Below are positions 1-12,700 of a stretch of 64,000 nucleotides of DNA, one piece after another. Source of the stretch: Taenia hydatigena (Eukaryota; Platyhelminthes; Cestoda; Cyclophyllidea; Taeniidae); contig JADWOT020000007.1 of NCBI GenBank assembly GCA_036345935.2, positions 884,517 through 948,516 of the forward strand, given 5' to 3'. How positions within the stretch are numbered: position 1 is the first letter of the stretch; each line of letters begins with the position of its first letter. A model generated the notes under the pieces. The model saw only the letters and a list, made by a program, of their open reading frames with translations, was not told the DNA's origin and searched no databases. Both the position numbers and the translations under genes were made by a program.

Positions 1-2560
1 TAAATAATCAATGCACACGTGCAGTGATTTGTCGACGCAGCTGCACATTAAGGTTGATTTCATGCAAAAATGCAAAGTGGCGCCATATCAAGTTGTCGGG
101 AGTTAAGAAAAGATATTGTATGCCAAAGAAAAAGCTGGTGCCTGTATGAAGTGTCAAAGTCGTGTAGTAACTGCGCTTTATTTTTTTCTGCAGAACGAGT
201 CGGTAAGAGTGCTTAATGGTTGCGTTTCCTCAGTCTTTGCCAGCCCTGCATAAATCCTAAAAATTACCAGTAATTTGTCATAATTCAGGAATTCCTAACT
301 TATAAACTGATTGCATTTATCAAGGCCTCCTACCAGACTTCAGACCATGCGCATTTGCTGCCTCATCAGCTATAATCCACCGGGAATGCAATCAATTGGT
401 GTACGGTGTTACCGGTTCTGTAAGTGACACATTCCCCTTAGCAATTAATTCTAAACAGGATATCGATAAGTGGCATCAAAGTCATTGCCACACATGAAAG
501 GAGCAGCTGTGATTCAAGTGGTTGATGAAAGAGACTTACCGATCAATGTCTGGATCACTGGGTATAGCGTGCGCGGTATGGAGATATGAATATAACCACA
601 GCTATTAGCTGAAAGTCAATAACTCATCATGATAATTGGTAAAGCATTTATGATTTCGACAAATAGAAATCGCAAAAGCTGCCACCATGATTGGATCGGC
701 GATGACGCACCGCCAATGGGTCGGGTGGGTTGCGAAGGATGGACAGATTCAACGAGCACTAGTCTCCCTTGTGGACTTACGTAAACTTGGGAGTTATTTA
801 CGTAATGTTTGACTTTTATTGTGGCATCGCTAATATTTGGAAAAGAGGTAGCATTGATTAGCAACACTTTCTGAGACATTAAAATTGATAACCAGTAATT
901 TTTAACTGGGCATTTTTCCATCCATATAGATGGATAGGAGAATCAGCTGAGAGATTTTGCTCGAACGCATATGCCGGTTCCAGCAAAGGGCAAGTACACT
1001 GCCACTAACTATCTCAAGATTGAAGAGGCATAAATAATGCCTGCAAGACGCATGTTGAACTTGCAGGTAGAAGCATCAAAACGGAAGAATTTTGCACAAA
1101 AATCGTATATGAAGTTACGAGCACGTGGGAGGGACTAGGGGCTGAGAACGGATTTTGGTAGAAATGAGGTCTGGGGAATCGAAGGTCTCAGGCGTCACAA
1201 TGGTTGAGAGTGGAAGAGCGACTCACCAGAAATCAGTAGTAGATAGTCTGCATGTGTCTTCAAAGCTGTAGTGATAAACACTTTTCATTCTCGCTAGAAA
1301 AAGGTGACTTTGGAGGAGTTGCTTTGGGTATGGTTGCTGCTTTGTCCATAGTTGAAGGATGCTAGGCTCAAATTCACCTCTGTGAGTCCCACCTTAAGTT
1401 GGAATCGCCAGATTTGATGAAAAGCGGCAACATTCTGTGAGACAGATAGCGGATTCGCATAACGCTTTCTTCTGTGCCGAAAAGGACAAGTGATGCCTGC
1501 AGTCCAAATGACCACTTCTGCTGGCGGCGTCTTGCATTAATTGCAATACGGAAAGTAACGCAGCAGAATACCCCCTCAAGTGAAGTTTTGGGGCGCAGCT
1601 ATGTCTGTATCCGATGCTGGAACAGAGGAAGAAACGGCAAATAGATAATAAAAGAGCGGGAAGAGAGACAGAATTGATGGCCCAACTGGTCAGTTCTTTG
1701 CCATCACTGCAATCGTCAGGCCTGTGTCCAGTGCCGTCACTTATACCGAGACATTGAGGCTAAAGTCGAGGCTGTTCTGCCCCAATTCTCTCTTCGGCGC
1801 AGCTTTAAAGATTAAATGCACACGCAGCATGGTAGTTACCCTCCTCTACCAAACATAATTTGAGGCCTCCTTTCGTTTCGTATGGCATGTGTGAGAGGGT
1901 CAGCTGGCCGCGGCATGGGTATCGATGTAAGCACAGACGATGCCTATAAAAATCACGCAGTAAAACGTAGTCCGTAGGAGAGATAAAAAAGCTAGGGATG
2001 GCACAATCCAAGAATACCTGAATCTTGTCTGTGACGGTCACGTGCGCATAAGATCCTTCCTGACGAGAGAAGAATGTTAAATGTTTTCTGCTTTTTTTAG
2101 TTGGTTGGTTTTTGAAGAGTATCCTCTTTGAGGTCGCATTGCTCCTCAATTAAGTCTTGATGTCCAAATTAATAACTTATCCCGCTCGATTTGCATAGCA
2201 AGAGTACAGAAAGGAGAAGGAAATTAAAGAGGTTGAACCAGAGCACACAGTATGAAGCGTTTTCCTTTGCTATTAATAAATGCATAAAAGTGAGTCTATA
2301 GATGGTCATGATTGTTAGCTGATGAGTTGGAGAAATCGGATGCAACAAGCTGAACCCTAATAGGACTTCTCTTTTACCAACTCTTCACACTATACAGTTA
2401 CACCAGGTAAGAAAAAAACATGAGTTATCATGATGTTTAGAGTGATTGAATTATGTTGAGCTAGTCAACTAGAATATGGTTTCGCACCGATAGAGCGAGA
2501 GATTCGTGGATTTATTTCTAGATAGAACGATATAAGATATGCACTAGAGATTCATATTTA
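1..2560. other. No gene recognised
   Basis: All frames are broken by frequent stops, and the short open stretches have no recognisable domain, signal peptide or tRNA arm. I see no tandem repeat here and no clear similarity to the duplicated blocks elsewhere in the window. An exon of a spliced gene could be hidden here. Confidence 0.5.
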
Positions 2561-2589
2561 CTTATGCTGCAGTGATAGGGTAATTCAAG

Positions 2590-3400
2590 GATGAGGACGA
2601 GGAAGTGGGGAGTAAAAGCAAGGCTACTGGTACCGGTGCCAGGCGTAAAGTGGATTTGCTAAGCCTCTTCGCTTGTAATCTGAGCCACTGCACCACGTAG
2701 CAGGACTTGAAGGGGCTCTCTCTCGCTACGGCAAGGTTACAAGTGTAAATCTGATTCGTGAGCGTGAGAGTGGGAGACCGCGAGGCATTGCCTTCGTGAA
2801 AATGAGCACACCGCAAGAAGTGAGGGCTGCTTTGGAGTCCCGTCCTCATCAACTATACGGAAGAAGAATTGTCGTGCAGCCGGCATATTTGTGGAGCTCA
2901 ACGTGGGTCATTGCTGCACATTTTGAGATTTTGCAGCGAATCCAATTAATTTATTTGCCAATTAGCAGAAAGACAGCAATTCCAAATGACGTCAAAATTG
3001 GTCATCAGCTGGCTGGCCGCGAACTTCCGTACAATACCAATAACATAGACATCCGGGGGCTCTTTGGTCAATTTGGTACAATTAAAAACGTGAGGGTAGA
3101 CCAACCCGTGCGCAAAACCTTTGTTGATTTCTCCAATGCACTGTCGCTTCAAATGGCAATGCTAGCGACTCTTGTCCGCCTTGAGAATGTAACAGTTCGC
3201 GTATCACTGCCAAATGGTTGGGAACAAGGGCGCGTATGGATTTATCGCTTTGCAGCTTTCAAAAATTCTGCTGCTTGCACTGATAGATTGCCATGAATTA
3301 TTGCTCAAGGGTGTCTTATTTGAAATTCGCATGTGGTGCCTGGTGTCCAGTTACCATTTTGTAGTAAGGGTTGAGGCCTTACTAGTGCTGCGAGTATCAA
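2590..3400 (+). pseudogene. Tandem-RRM RNA-binding protein gene, decayed
   Basis: The translation shows pieces of at least two, probably three, RNA recognition motifs. RRM1 (about 2665-2880) has an RNP2-like strand LFACNLS and an RNP1-like GRPRGIAFVKM, then a helix and the closing strand LYGRRIVVQPA. RRM2 (about 3010-3220) has RELPYNTNNIDIRGLFGQFG, then KTFVDF and closing VTVRVSLP. A third RNP1-like patch (YGFIA, FKNSAACTD, KGVLFEIRM) lies at 3225-3345 but is split between two frames. RRM1 contains TAG at 2698-2700 and a frameshift near 2720-2735, so no single frame runs through. Upstream codons read as an acidic, Lys-rich stretch (DEDEEVGSKSK). RRM proteins bind single-stranded RNA in splicing, export or translation; which protein this was cannot be told. 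Spliced exons are an alternative, but the breaks fall inside the folds, so a pseudogene is more likely. Confidence 0.7.
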
Positions 3401-4440
3401 CTTAGTCAGACTAGGGTGTTAATGCTCGTGCTTGCATATTTTAGTAGATTTGGCAAGTTTCGTATCCTCATCGCTTCATGTAATTAACACAGTCCAATTA
3501 AAGACGAACGCTAGATATTTGCGAGCAGCTCCAATAACAAAGCCAAAGTGGACATCAGCTTCACTCAAGATGATGCTTTCTTTGCTATGGTCTCTGTAAT
3601 TCACAATTGGACTAAGAGCAACTGCCGAGAAGAGTTGGGACCCAAATTCGCATGCAAGCACCGGTGATTGCTGCGCACTAATTCTTGTGACAGCGATGCA
3701 GTGACAAATAAGTTAAGCCGATTGTGTGTGCGAATGTGGTACTGTAAGAGTGTGACATGGTGCCAATTTTCTCTAATTAAGTTAAACGCGTTGGAACACA
3801 CACCCGTCTCCCAATAAGTGGAAAGGGCAAGAGAAAGATTATACAAACTACAAATTGATCTATATACTACATTCCAGTATCAGAAATAAACCGGGTTGAT
3901 AGATTTGATGGCTTTGCTTCTAGTCTCTTTGAGTGGTTTTAGAGTCCTATAAAGAACAAAATGGCTAGCATCATTGGCCTGCGTTTGCACAACCCGATGC
4001 CCATTTTTGCTTCGTGTATGGGATCCGCAAGTCGGTTCAAAGTAGCCATCTGATAGACTTTAAACCCAAGTGCTTTCATGGGAAGAGGTGGGTAATGCAT
4101 CCGCACTTCTCTGCTACGTGAGTGCCATGGCAAGTAAAGTAATAAAGGATTATTACTGGAGTTTGTGCGTGCATGCAGTATTGGGGAAATATGTCCTAAT
4201 ATACTTGTTCCAGACCAAACTCAACATGCGCTGAATGCCACGCATATTAGCAAAGAACTGCAGGAGAAGATCAGTGCACATTTCACTCATGGTAGTTTCA
4301 AATGCAGTGTTCCTCGTAATATTTAATAGAAGTGCATTTGATGCCCGTTTTCAGTATCATGATCCTCTGGATTTTGAGACCTTGCAACTGCTGTCATTGG
4401 CCTAATTTGATAATACGTAAATATATTGTTTTCTCGGATT
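3401..4440. other. No gene recognised
   Basis: Only short stop-limited frames with no domain features. A short open piece near 4350-4400 precedes the candidate exon that follows, but no consistent reading frame joins the two. Confidence 0.4.
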
Positions 4441-4442
4441 CA

Positions 4443-4690
4443 GTGTTTGCATCATCAGTTGATTTGGTGGTTTCCTATAACACCACCACCTCATGTGGTT
4501 TGTGCAACCCATCGAAATAGGAAAATATCACTTAAAATGCCCAATTCTTTGCACAGTTCTAATGACATATATCAAGTGGGTGATACCCTTTTCCAAAACG
4601 GTGCCTTTTATGATTCTGATGCCGAGGACTCGTTTTGGTTCAAAGCACCTTCTCGACAGACTCGGAATCCGACGAAGAAATCGGGTACAA
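4443..4690 (+). CDS. Candidate internal exon of an unrecognised gene
   Basis: A T-rich tract followed by CAG (ending at 4442) looks like a 3' splice site. It is followed by about 82 open codons that end at ACAA|GTGAGT, a near-ideal 5' splice site. The translation ends in an acidic then basic segment (YDSDAEDSFWF, then PSRQTRNPTKKSG), the sort of composition seen in disordered regions of nuclear or regulatory proteins. I do not recognise a family. Neighbouring exons could not be joined in frame, so this may be a relic or a chance open frame between good splice signals. Confidence 0.3.
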
Positions 4691-4934
4691 GTGAGTTTTG
4701 CGTTCTCATGGTTAAGCTGCAGTACTGTAGTTGTAAATGCTGCAAATCGAATGTGGGAACTGTTTGTAGCGGAGAGCCTATGAGTGTAGCTTGAAACGCA
4801 TGGTTTCTAATCAACTTACCAGACATTGAGTGTTATACCCATCCTCAAAGGTTTCGAGAGTGCAAAAAATCAAGGCAAAACAAAGCATCTCGTTATGCTG
4901 GATGGAATGGAAGAGTGTAGTGTGTCAACTACTA

Positions 4935-6330
4935 CTAATTAGGCATATCGTAGCTGAGATGGAAGAAGACGTTAAGACGCTGCTTGCCAGCATCGATAAC
5001 ATGGATGCATGCACTTGTGGAACTATCAAAAAGGAAGCCGTCCAGGCAACAATATTCTCCGATGCTAAGTACACGACCAGGTTGATTGGTTGAACAGTAA
5101 ATGACAACCACAGATCTTCGGATAACAAGAATCGGGTTCCCTTTTTTAAGAATTGTGAATGTCTTGCAGAACTGGGTGCACGTTTTGGACGCCAGCCTTT
5201 TGACTGAACTTAGTCCTCCTGCCAAATAGCCAGTCTTCACAGGAGTAATTCGAGAAAAGGAACGCTTTCAATGCATTATGTGCAGTGGTTTAACAAACAA
5301 AATTTCCGCCAATCATTCAGCTGCCCTTACAACTGATGATATAGCTTTTAGAGAAGTGCATATCCCTCCTAAGTGCATAATACAAACCATCAAGGACTGG
5401 CAAATTAATAATCTGCTTAAAACAGCATCTGTTAGATTCAAGTACATATGCCTGGACAGAATGTTAAGTAAAAGTGCTGTCGTTCAAAGGGAAGGAGGGA
5501 TGTTTGCGCTATTAGCACACTGAGGAATACAAGTAAAGATAACACCTTTTGCCAAAAGATCTGCTATAAACTAAGTGGAATGGATCAGAGCGTGGTCTTT
5601 CAACCTACCTTGAATCAAGGATTTTAATTGAAGCCAAATTAATATTGCTTACGATACGATCAAATGTTAGGAGTTCAGGTGTAGCATGTGACTACGAAAA
5701 CATAGATGTCTCAGAACTCGGATGCACTTCCAGTAAATTGGGTAGCCGTTAACTATAGATGCATGATCGCTTGCAGCAGCGTCTGCTGATGCCGCTTGAC
5801 TCGCGTGGGACCACAATCTCTAACTGCAAGTCCAATGATTTACTGGATTCAGTACCCATTCAATAAGTGCTTAATTTTGAAGTATTGTAATGGTGGTTGC
5901 CGTTTTATAACGTAGACACTTTTCCCCAAGGCCAGGGTCATTTGTTTCCCATAAAATGATAAATCATGTTGTGGGCAAAAAGGACGGCTACTATGCAGAA
6001 AAGAATGGTGCCAAAGAAATTTGAAGCATAAAACGAGTATGGAGTTTATGCCTGTCTGCCCGACATTGAACGCGATTGCAACAACTAAAAACAACGTTAT
6101 CTTAAAGCATGCAACAGTTCTAGGTTTCAAAATATGCCTGTTCCTTATGGAAATAAACGATTGGAAGCATTGGCGCGTACGATGATGTCCCTTCTGCTCC
6201 TATTCACCGACCATTCACCTGCGCACCCATCCGTCAGGACCCGTCCCCACACCATTTCATTCACCATTCGGCAGCACGCATCCTTCACAGCCCTCTCTCA
6301 TTCGTCATCGTAGCAGGCGCACATGCCAAT
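4935..6330 (+). repeat. Duplicated block A1 (homologous to B1)
   Basis: This stretch is collinear with about 25425-26818 and again with 26822-27500. Examples are the shared GCATGCACTTGTGGA near 5005 and 25512, and AATATTCT followed by GATGCTAAG/AATGCTAAG near 5052 and 25552. The shared TGCGTGGGACCACGAC (A1 reads CGCGTGGGACCACAAT) lies near 5803 and 26347. Divergence includes many substitutions and indels, so the duplication is old. No open frame is conserved between copies, so I see no coding role. Confidence 0.75.
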
Positions 6331-8107
6331 GCGAATTGAAGCGTAACGCCTACTAAGCGAGTTGGCGCCGATGTTGCCTTTTTTACATGGCTCCTTTTTC
6401 TTTTTCATTTGCTAGTCCCTTATCTTTATTTATTACATTATCTGTTGATTTTTCCTTTCTTTATGCACACTATTATCCCCATATTTTGGCCGTGTGAGTT
6501 CTACTCTCCAAAATTATAGCATCCTTTAATTTCCATTTGTGGACATTAATGTTTGTATTTGCTGTTGCATCTGATTAGTTTCGAAGCATTGCTGAATAAG
6601 CTCAGCTTGAAATTTGGCTCCCATATTACTCCATGCGTTTTCAGGTACTAATAAGCTGACAATCAGTAGTTGTTGTGACGCATTTTGTCTTTCCGAGTTG
6701 AGTATTTATGTTTCATAAAAGGAATCGCTAGCCGTTATGTTTCTCACTTCTTGGGAGTTGCTCGGCAGCATTTGTATTATCCAAATTTTCCAGTATCATT
6801 TTTGTTTGGTGAAATCGGCACGACTGAGATAACCATTGAAAGGGTACTTCAGTTTGCTTTTCTCCATCAATGAACAAAATTTGCGCATTATGCAACTTTA
6901 GCAAACGCGATTTGAACAAACCTAAGCCGAGGTAGTGGAACTCTCCTACGATCGAGACGTCAACGTGCAGCCTATGCCATTGTCAGAATAAGCATAAATC
7001 TGCCTATTCTGTCGGTAAGACTATCGGAGAACGTCATCATGTTCAAGAATAGTATTACTCGTCGCACTTCTTCTGACAGGTACGTGGATGTTTTTCGGCT
7101 CGAGAATTGCTGCCACAGGTGATGAGCGGACCATTCCTTACGTGGATCACTTATTTGTGTGGATCCTGAATAATAATCTATTTTGCTAGTCCCACCGCTT
7201 CTACGAGGTGCTAAGTAGTCTTCAATCAGCTCTTGTTTGCTGTATTCGCTGACAGCTCCAATTTTTTAATGCTTATTGGCATCGTTCTAATGGAATTGAC
7301 CGAAATGACTTACCCTCGTAATGAACAATTCTACTTGTTTTCGTAATCTGTTTAAAAGAAGAATTTGCGTGTGCTTTTAGAGGACTATGATCAAGACGTT
7401 TCTAAGGTGTTTACATTATAATATCTCAGAACCATTGCTACCCGACTGAACATGCTGGATGCAGATAGTTGAGGCGCGGCAATCTGCGCAATAACTCATG
7501 TGAATACCTGCAGTGAAACACAATTCTAATCTCCAAACAAGTCTTCTTAAGGCAAAAGAGCAGTATAGGTAGTCCCCTAGGTAAATCGAGATGGTTCCAT
7601 TTTTGCCAATATCCTTTGAGCAACCTTACCATGGCATCTTGCAAAAACTCTGCCGCATAATATGGTCTGTACAACCCAGGCATGCGTGGCATTTCGCTGT
7701 CGTATTGCCACTACTGCGACACGTTAGCACAAAATGTGGAAAGTTTTGAATGTGCCTAAAGTTTTTGGTGCATATGTGAATGGACTTCAGGTTGAACGCG
7801 TTCGTTGGAAATAGTAACCTAGAATTGATTGACGGTTTGAATGCTAGTGCCTGAAGGTGATTCACGCCATGGTGGGCAAAGTATATGGTACAGTTGGTAC
7901 AAATGCTTTTAAGTAGGCGAGTATTGGAAAGGCCTTATGAAAGTTCTTGTGGCTAAAGGAGGCGATGAAGTAGCCATCTGGCAAATGCTGAAATTGCATC
8001 CACACAAACAGTTCATTATTGATCTGGTCTGTGCTACAATGTCTAAAGCATCTCACTAAAAGTCCGATTATTGCTTAACATACTTATTTTTGCTCTCAAG
8101 ACTAGTG
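6331..8107. other. Locus A-specific DNA between blocks A1 and A2
   Basis: Locus B has about 350 bp here (5S rRNA gene and flank) instead of this 1.8 kb. No coding, RNA or repeat feature is recognisable. The open frames are short and lack features. Confidence 0.45.
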
Positions 8108-9215
8108 CGCATGAATAATAAGAACAAAATTTGCAAACGGGAACAACAGCATGGCCAATCACAAGCTCATATAGTGCGCAAACCTCGTAGAAATTTTTGC
8201 ACAGTGTGTAATACGGTCCACACACGTGTCGACGATCAAGCCTTTTAGTGTGAATGCGAATTCCTCACTCATGTTCTCCCCAAGTTTGACTCGACTTGGC
8301 TGTGAGAAGAAGGCATTCGAAGCGGATGCAAATCGCGACTATCAGTCACTGAACTGAATCGGATCCCGGCATACCAAAATATAAAAGTGTTACTGATGTC
8401 AATTAAGTAGCATCATCGGAAACAGCAATTCATTTTGCAAGAAACAGCAATGGGAGGAGCAAACAAACCAATCGATTAAGGCACTCATTGAGCCCATTCG
8501 CTAAGATCGAAGTCTGCTGCCACTTATGTCTACGATGTGCACTTTTATGCAAAGGAATACTTCTTATCAAGTTACGAAAGTATTGAAACTAATAATCGGA
8601 AATATCTGCATTATCGTTACTAAATGGGGTGGAGAGAATCCTGAGAAGGGGTCTCGCGCATGCCACTCCTCCATTAGATTCAAGTGGATTCCAGGGTCCA
8701 ACAGCAAGATTGGAACATTCAAGGTCTGGCTAATCGAAATAAAGGGCAAATTGAAGTAAATATTGAAGTAATTTAATTCGATTTATGACCCATAAACCAC
8801 GTGTACAAAAAGAACCTTTCCATTTAAAAAAAGCTCCGATTCGTGACAACGCTGCGATAGTGGTTAGTTTCGTCGTCTAAAATCTTGTACTGAAGAACTC
8901 CTGAATGCCGAATCAATGTCTTGGTCGTGAAGATTGGTTCAAATAAGTTCTATTGCCATGGTGAACTATTAATCCCGTGACCTTTTTACGCATACAAAAC
9001 ACATTCTTTGGTGAGGCTAGGTAACTCCATTGCCAGCTGAGCCACTTGCAACCGAATCAGTCAAACGACGACTCATCATGCGCTTGAACATCTCATTCAC
9101 AACTTGCCACTTTTTTTCCCTTTTGCCAAGTAAGTAAAATATACGAGCATATCTATAGGCATAATTACTGAATTCACTGTAATCATTGCACTGCAAATGC
9201 TGCAGCACACTGATC
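8108..9215 (+). repeat. Duplicated block A2 (homologous to B2)
   Basis: Collinear with about 27850-28915. Shared landmarks are ACGTGTCGAC (8225/27965), GGCATTCGAAGCGGAT versus GGCATCCGAAGCGGAT (8312/28048), and the run ending CTTTTTTTCC(C)TTTTGC near 9112/28825. No conserved reading frame is seen. Confidence 0.75.
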
Positions 9216-9458
9216 AAAATGTAAACTAGCAGGAAATTTGTACCGCAATGACATATTTGCCGCCTTCAGATGTGAAAACTGATTAGAGGTATAGGTGCAC
9301 TGTTCCTTGGTTTAAACTGGCATTCACTGAATCAACCTGAACGCAGTCAGGTAAAATTATTGCCGTATGTGCTGGAGCATCAAATCCAACAATTAAGTGC
9401 TACTTAACGCTTCATTACGAGCCCCCTGCCAAATTTCTAATGTTATGGAAATCTATAA
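9216..9458. other. Start of the 5.7 kb stretch present in locus A only
   Basis: The homology to locus B stops near 9215 and resumes at about 14889. This first part contains nothing recognisable. Confidence 0.4.
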
Positions 9459-9521
9459 GCCGCATATTAGCGCATCAGTCTCACAATTTGAGGGTCGCGA
9501 GTTCGAGCCTCGATCTGCCCA
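9459..9521 (+). pseudogene. tRNA-Met(elongator)-like fragment, D-loop deleted
   Basis: TTAGCGCATCAGTCTCACAA, then TTTGAGGGTCGCGAGTTCGA, match the eukaryotic elongator tRNA-Met order. A D-stem remnant leads directly into the anticodon stem, variable loop and T arm (GCGAG TTCGAGC CTCGA). About 12 bases of the D arm are missing. The anticodon position reads CAC instead of CAT, and the acceptor strands do not pair. It is a tRNA-derived relic or part of a SINE, not a working tRNA. Confidence 0.6.
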
Positions 9522-9661
9522 GTGCTTTGATCCTCGGGATTTTCTTTGGCATCCGATAACAATCAGTGGCATGACAGCTGCAGCCACGCTTATGCACACT
9601 TTTAGACACTTATTAACATTGCTGCAAAAGAGATGGTACACTAGTGGGTAAACGGAACACC

Positions 9662-9736
9662 CACCGTGGGATTCGAACCCACAATCTCTCATTTAGGAGA
9701 CAGACGCCTCGTCTATCAAGCGGCGGAGCTAGACCT
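9662..9736 (-). pseudogene. tRNA-Arg(CCT)-like sequence
   Basis: Read on the minus strand it shows a GGCGTCTGTCTCCTAA anticodon region, AGATT variable loop and a perfect T arm (GTGGG TTCGAAT CCCAC) with a canonical B box. It ends in GGTGGGTG. The anticodon loop reads CTCCTAA (anticodon CCT). The 5' acceptor strand does not match the 3' strand and the D arm is irregular. A T4 tract follows about 30 bases downstream. A decayed tRNA or a SINE head is most likely. Confidence 0.6.
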
Positions 9737-9739
9737 GCA

Positions 9740-12700
9740 ACTTAGGTAATTAATCATCTTTCCCAGGATGGATACCATAGCAACTGCACCTTTTTTGATT
9801 TCTTCATCCTACTACTCCATTAATTCTAACACCCAAGTGGTGCGACAAATAATTTTCAGCTCCTTTTACATCACTCCTCCTTACTCTTATAAATTTCACT
9901 ATTGTTCCGTATTATTTGGCTCCGCGCAATATTCATTCCCCATTTGACCTTCTGAGTGTCCATCGCACTTTTCCATGTCAATTGTTTTCTTCACATTTTT
10001 TCACAGTGCTCACATTTTGCGTTCCCTAATCACATCATTTTCGTAGTTACTTTAAGTCCTTTCTCCTTTGTGTAAATTTTTAGCAAACCCCATTGAGAAT
10101 TTCGTAAACGCAGCAAGCTGGAGTGATCGCAGCCAGTTCAGACAGCATATTTCGGATTTTTAGCACTTGTAGGCTAATCATACTTCTCCAAAGCTTGCAC
10201 TCGCTTGAAGATATTGTCAAATTGTGTTGCTGCAAACGTATGACACCACGACCTCGTAATTTATGCCTTGAGAAAACCGGAGCTTTATCAGTTGACCGGC
10301 CACTTAAGCCCGAAGATAGGTTAAGCGCACACCCTTAAAATTGTGGTTATTTATTAACTTAAGGCAACTACAGGGTCTGGCGGTTCTGTGCTATGGTTTT
10401 GACTTAAGGTGCGAAAGTCATGGAATTCAAATTTCGGTTGGGTCTGAGCCCTAATATGTACTTGGTAGGTTATCTGGTAAGCGCGTTTTAAAGTTCCCTG
10501 GGTCACTACTTAGTTAGATTTTTGTTGGTCGCTACTTTATCTGAAGTCCTTTGGAAGCGATTCCTTTTTTCATCCTATAATTTGCACAAACAGGACTAAA
10601 ATTGCTATCCCGGGTCATCGAGTTGATTGCAAAAACGAATTTCTTCGATGTTATTTGTCGATATTATTGAAAAAGAAGATCAATTAAGCTTTGTATTTGA
10701 AGCCAAATGTCCTTCCTGATTGGTCTTAGATGATGCCTACGAACAGTTTGCCAGCACACTTTCCAACATTGGAGTGAACTGTTGGTTATTGCGTCAAAAT
10801 CATACGTCTGGGAGTGTCTGTCTTCCCAATTCGAAAAGGCTAATTTGGTAGGGGTGAAAAAGTCTTGACTGACGCGCCATGATAAATGTTGAGTGAGGTC
10901 AGCGGCATCCTCTCTCGGGAGGGCTGGGTAAGGTAACCGCCACCGAGGCGTGTGTGCGTCAATGTCAATGTCAAGCCGGTCAGCGCGCCTCGTCTACGGC
11001 GTTAAAATGAATTCACAGTAACCATTGGACGCCATACTGACAATGAAGAAACTCTATGCTACAGATCCGACTGATGCACTGGTTTCAGAAGCAGCCTCAT
11101 CGCTGCCATTTTCAATTGAATCAAAATTATCTCGTTCGACATCTCCTTTATTTTAGTCGAAGTCTCATAAGAGGAATTGCCTATATTGCATAAATTTAGA
11201 TTTTCTAAAGTAAGCGCGCAATTATTGCGTAGCAATGCACTGATGGGAGATAGCATCAAAATGAACATTGTCTTGAGATGCAATTCACGAGTCAATGCGT
11301 CAAAATATCGACGGCGTGGATATTCATTAGACGGTAGGTGTTTTTCTCGCATAGTCAAGGCTTTTACTGCTTTAAAAGCGGTGATATCACACATGCGATA
11401 GCACGTTTCAACCAATGGGAAGGGAACAAACGCCCTGTTTTTAAGGAGCCATTGAATGCCTTTCCTTCTGCAAGCTTTGTGTTTCGTAGCAAAAGCAATT
11501 AAGCAAACAACATTAAATCTTAACAGAGCTTAGTTTCTTGCATAGGTTAATAAAATGCTTTCCTTAAGTTTGCGCATCAACTGTTGTAGATCCCAAATCA
11601 TTACATTGCCCACTCATTGAATTTGTATGGTATATAATAGAGTCATTGTTATAGAAAGTCCAGATACGAATCCAATGACCTAATTCCTCGTCAATAAGTT
11701 CTTAATTTACCAATGAGCTTTGCTAGACATCCCTAAGATTATCTGACCACCACTACAGGCTCTCCACTACTCTGTGGAGCAGTGATTTCGGCAGTCATTA
11801 AGGCTAAGTCGAATTGCTTAATCCGGTTGCTCGTCGCTCCTTGATCAAATCACATTTCTCAACCTTAGACAACTACTAGGATGCATCTGCGATGATATGG
11901 TCAAACAAGGTAGCGAAGATGGTCACACTTCGTGAATGCAAGGCCGATTATTTGATGGATGATAAAATACACTTGAGAGGGGCTAATGATTGTCTTGAGG
12001 TAATCATGACAGTGTGGAAGACAAATGATTGAATGGCTGAATGCGTCATGGGTGTAGCGAAGACGTGGCTTTGCGATAGATGGGAAATGAAAGTAACGAT
12101 GAGCGTAGGAATAATTTAGGACCAGGCTTGTCAGGCCGATAATATGGAATAAACTAAGATACAATTTGCACCTTCTTTCGCTGGGAGAAATTACGCACTT
12201 GGGTCAATTCGAAACTCACTGGTCGATTAACGAACCGTTTCACCTCAAAACCAAGTCACATGCATATGAAAGAATTGTATCCTGTGTGTAGAATTTATTT
12301 TATAGGTGGGCCGATAACCCTTTGTGCCCACTAACTAAAAATGTCAAATCGAATTTTGTGATTTTCCCGAATTATGCAACCTGAGTTAGTCAATGGAAGC
12401 TATTTTAAAGCAAGCTTGCGTGCTACTTTTTAGTGTTTTAACTTGGCAAGAATAATTAGACACACAAATCAATTTTACCAGTCGAAAGGTTTGCGAATGT
12501 TGGCGAGTTCTAGCAAAGTTGTCAGCACAAACGAGTCGTTTGAGCAAAACACACCTAAATGCGTGAGGATTTGGAACCGTGATGTAAAAGGCTGTTTAAT
12601 CTTTACTTACGCAAATGCAAGGTATGGCCGAGGTTGCCAGAATGGTAAACAGCCTTTTGTATTTCCCTCTATTTAAATGTAAATGAACCATTTGTTGGAG

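Noticed and set aside
2562..2852. Minus-strand frame opposite the RRM region
   Set aside because: It is the antisense shadow of the clearly recognisable RRM1.
10390..10460. Possible tRNA (GGAATTCAAATTTCGG)
   Set aside because: Resembles a T loop, but neither anticodon arm nor acceptor could be folded.
11059..11415. 118-codon minus-strand frame
   Set aside because: Starts at TTG, has no recognisable feature and no copy elsewhere. Another frame of the same strand looks equally protein-like at its end.
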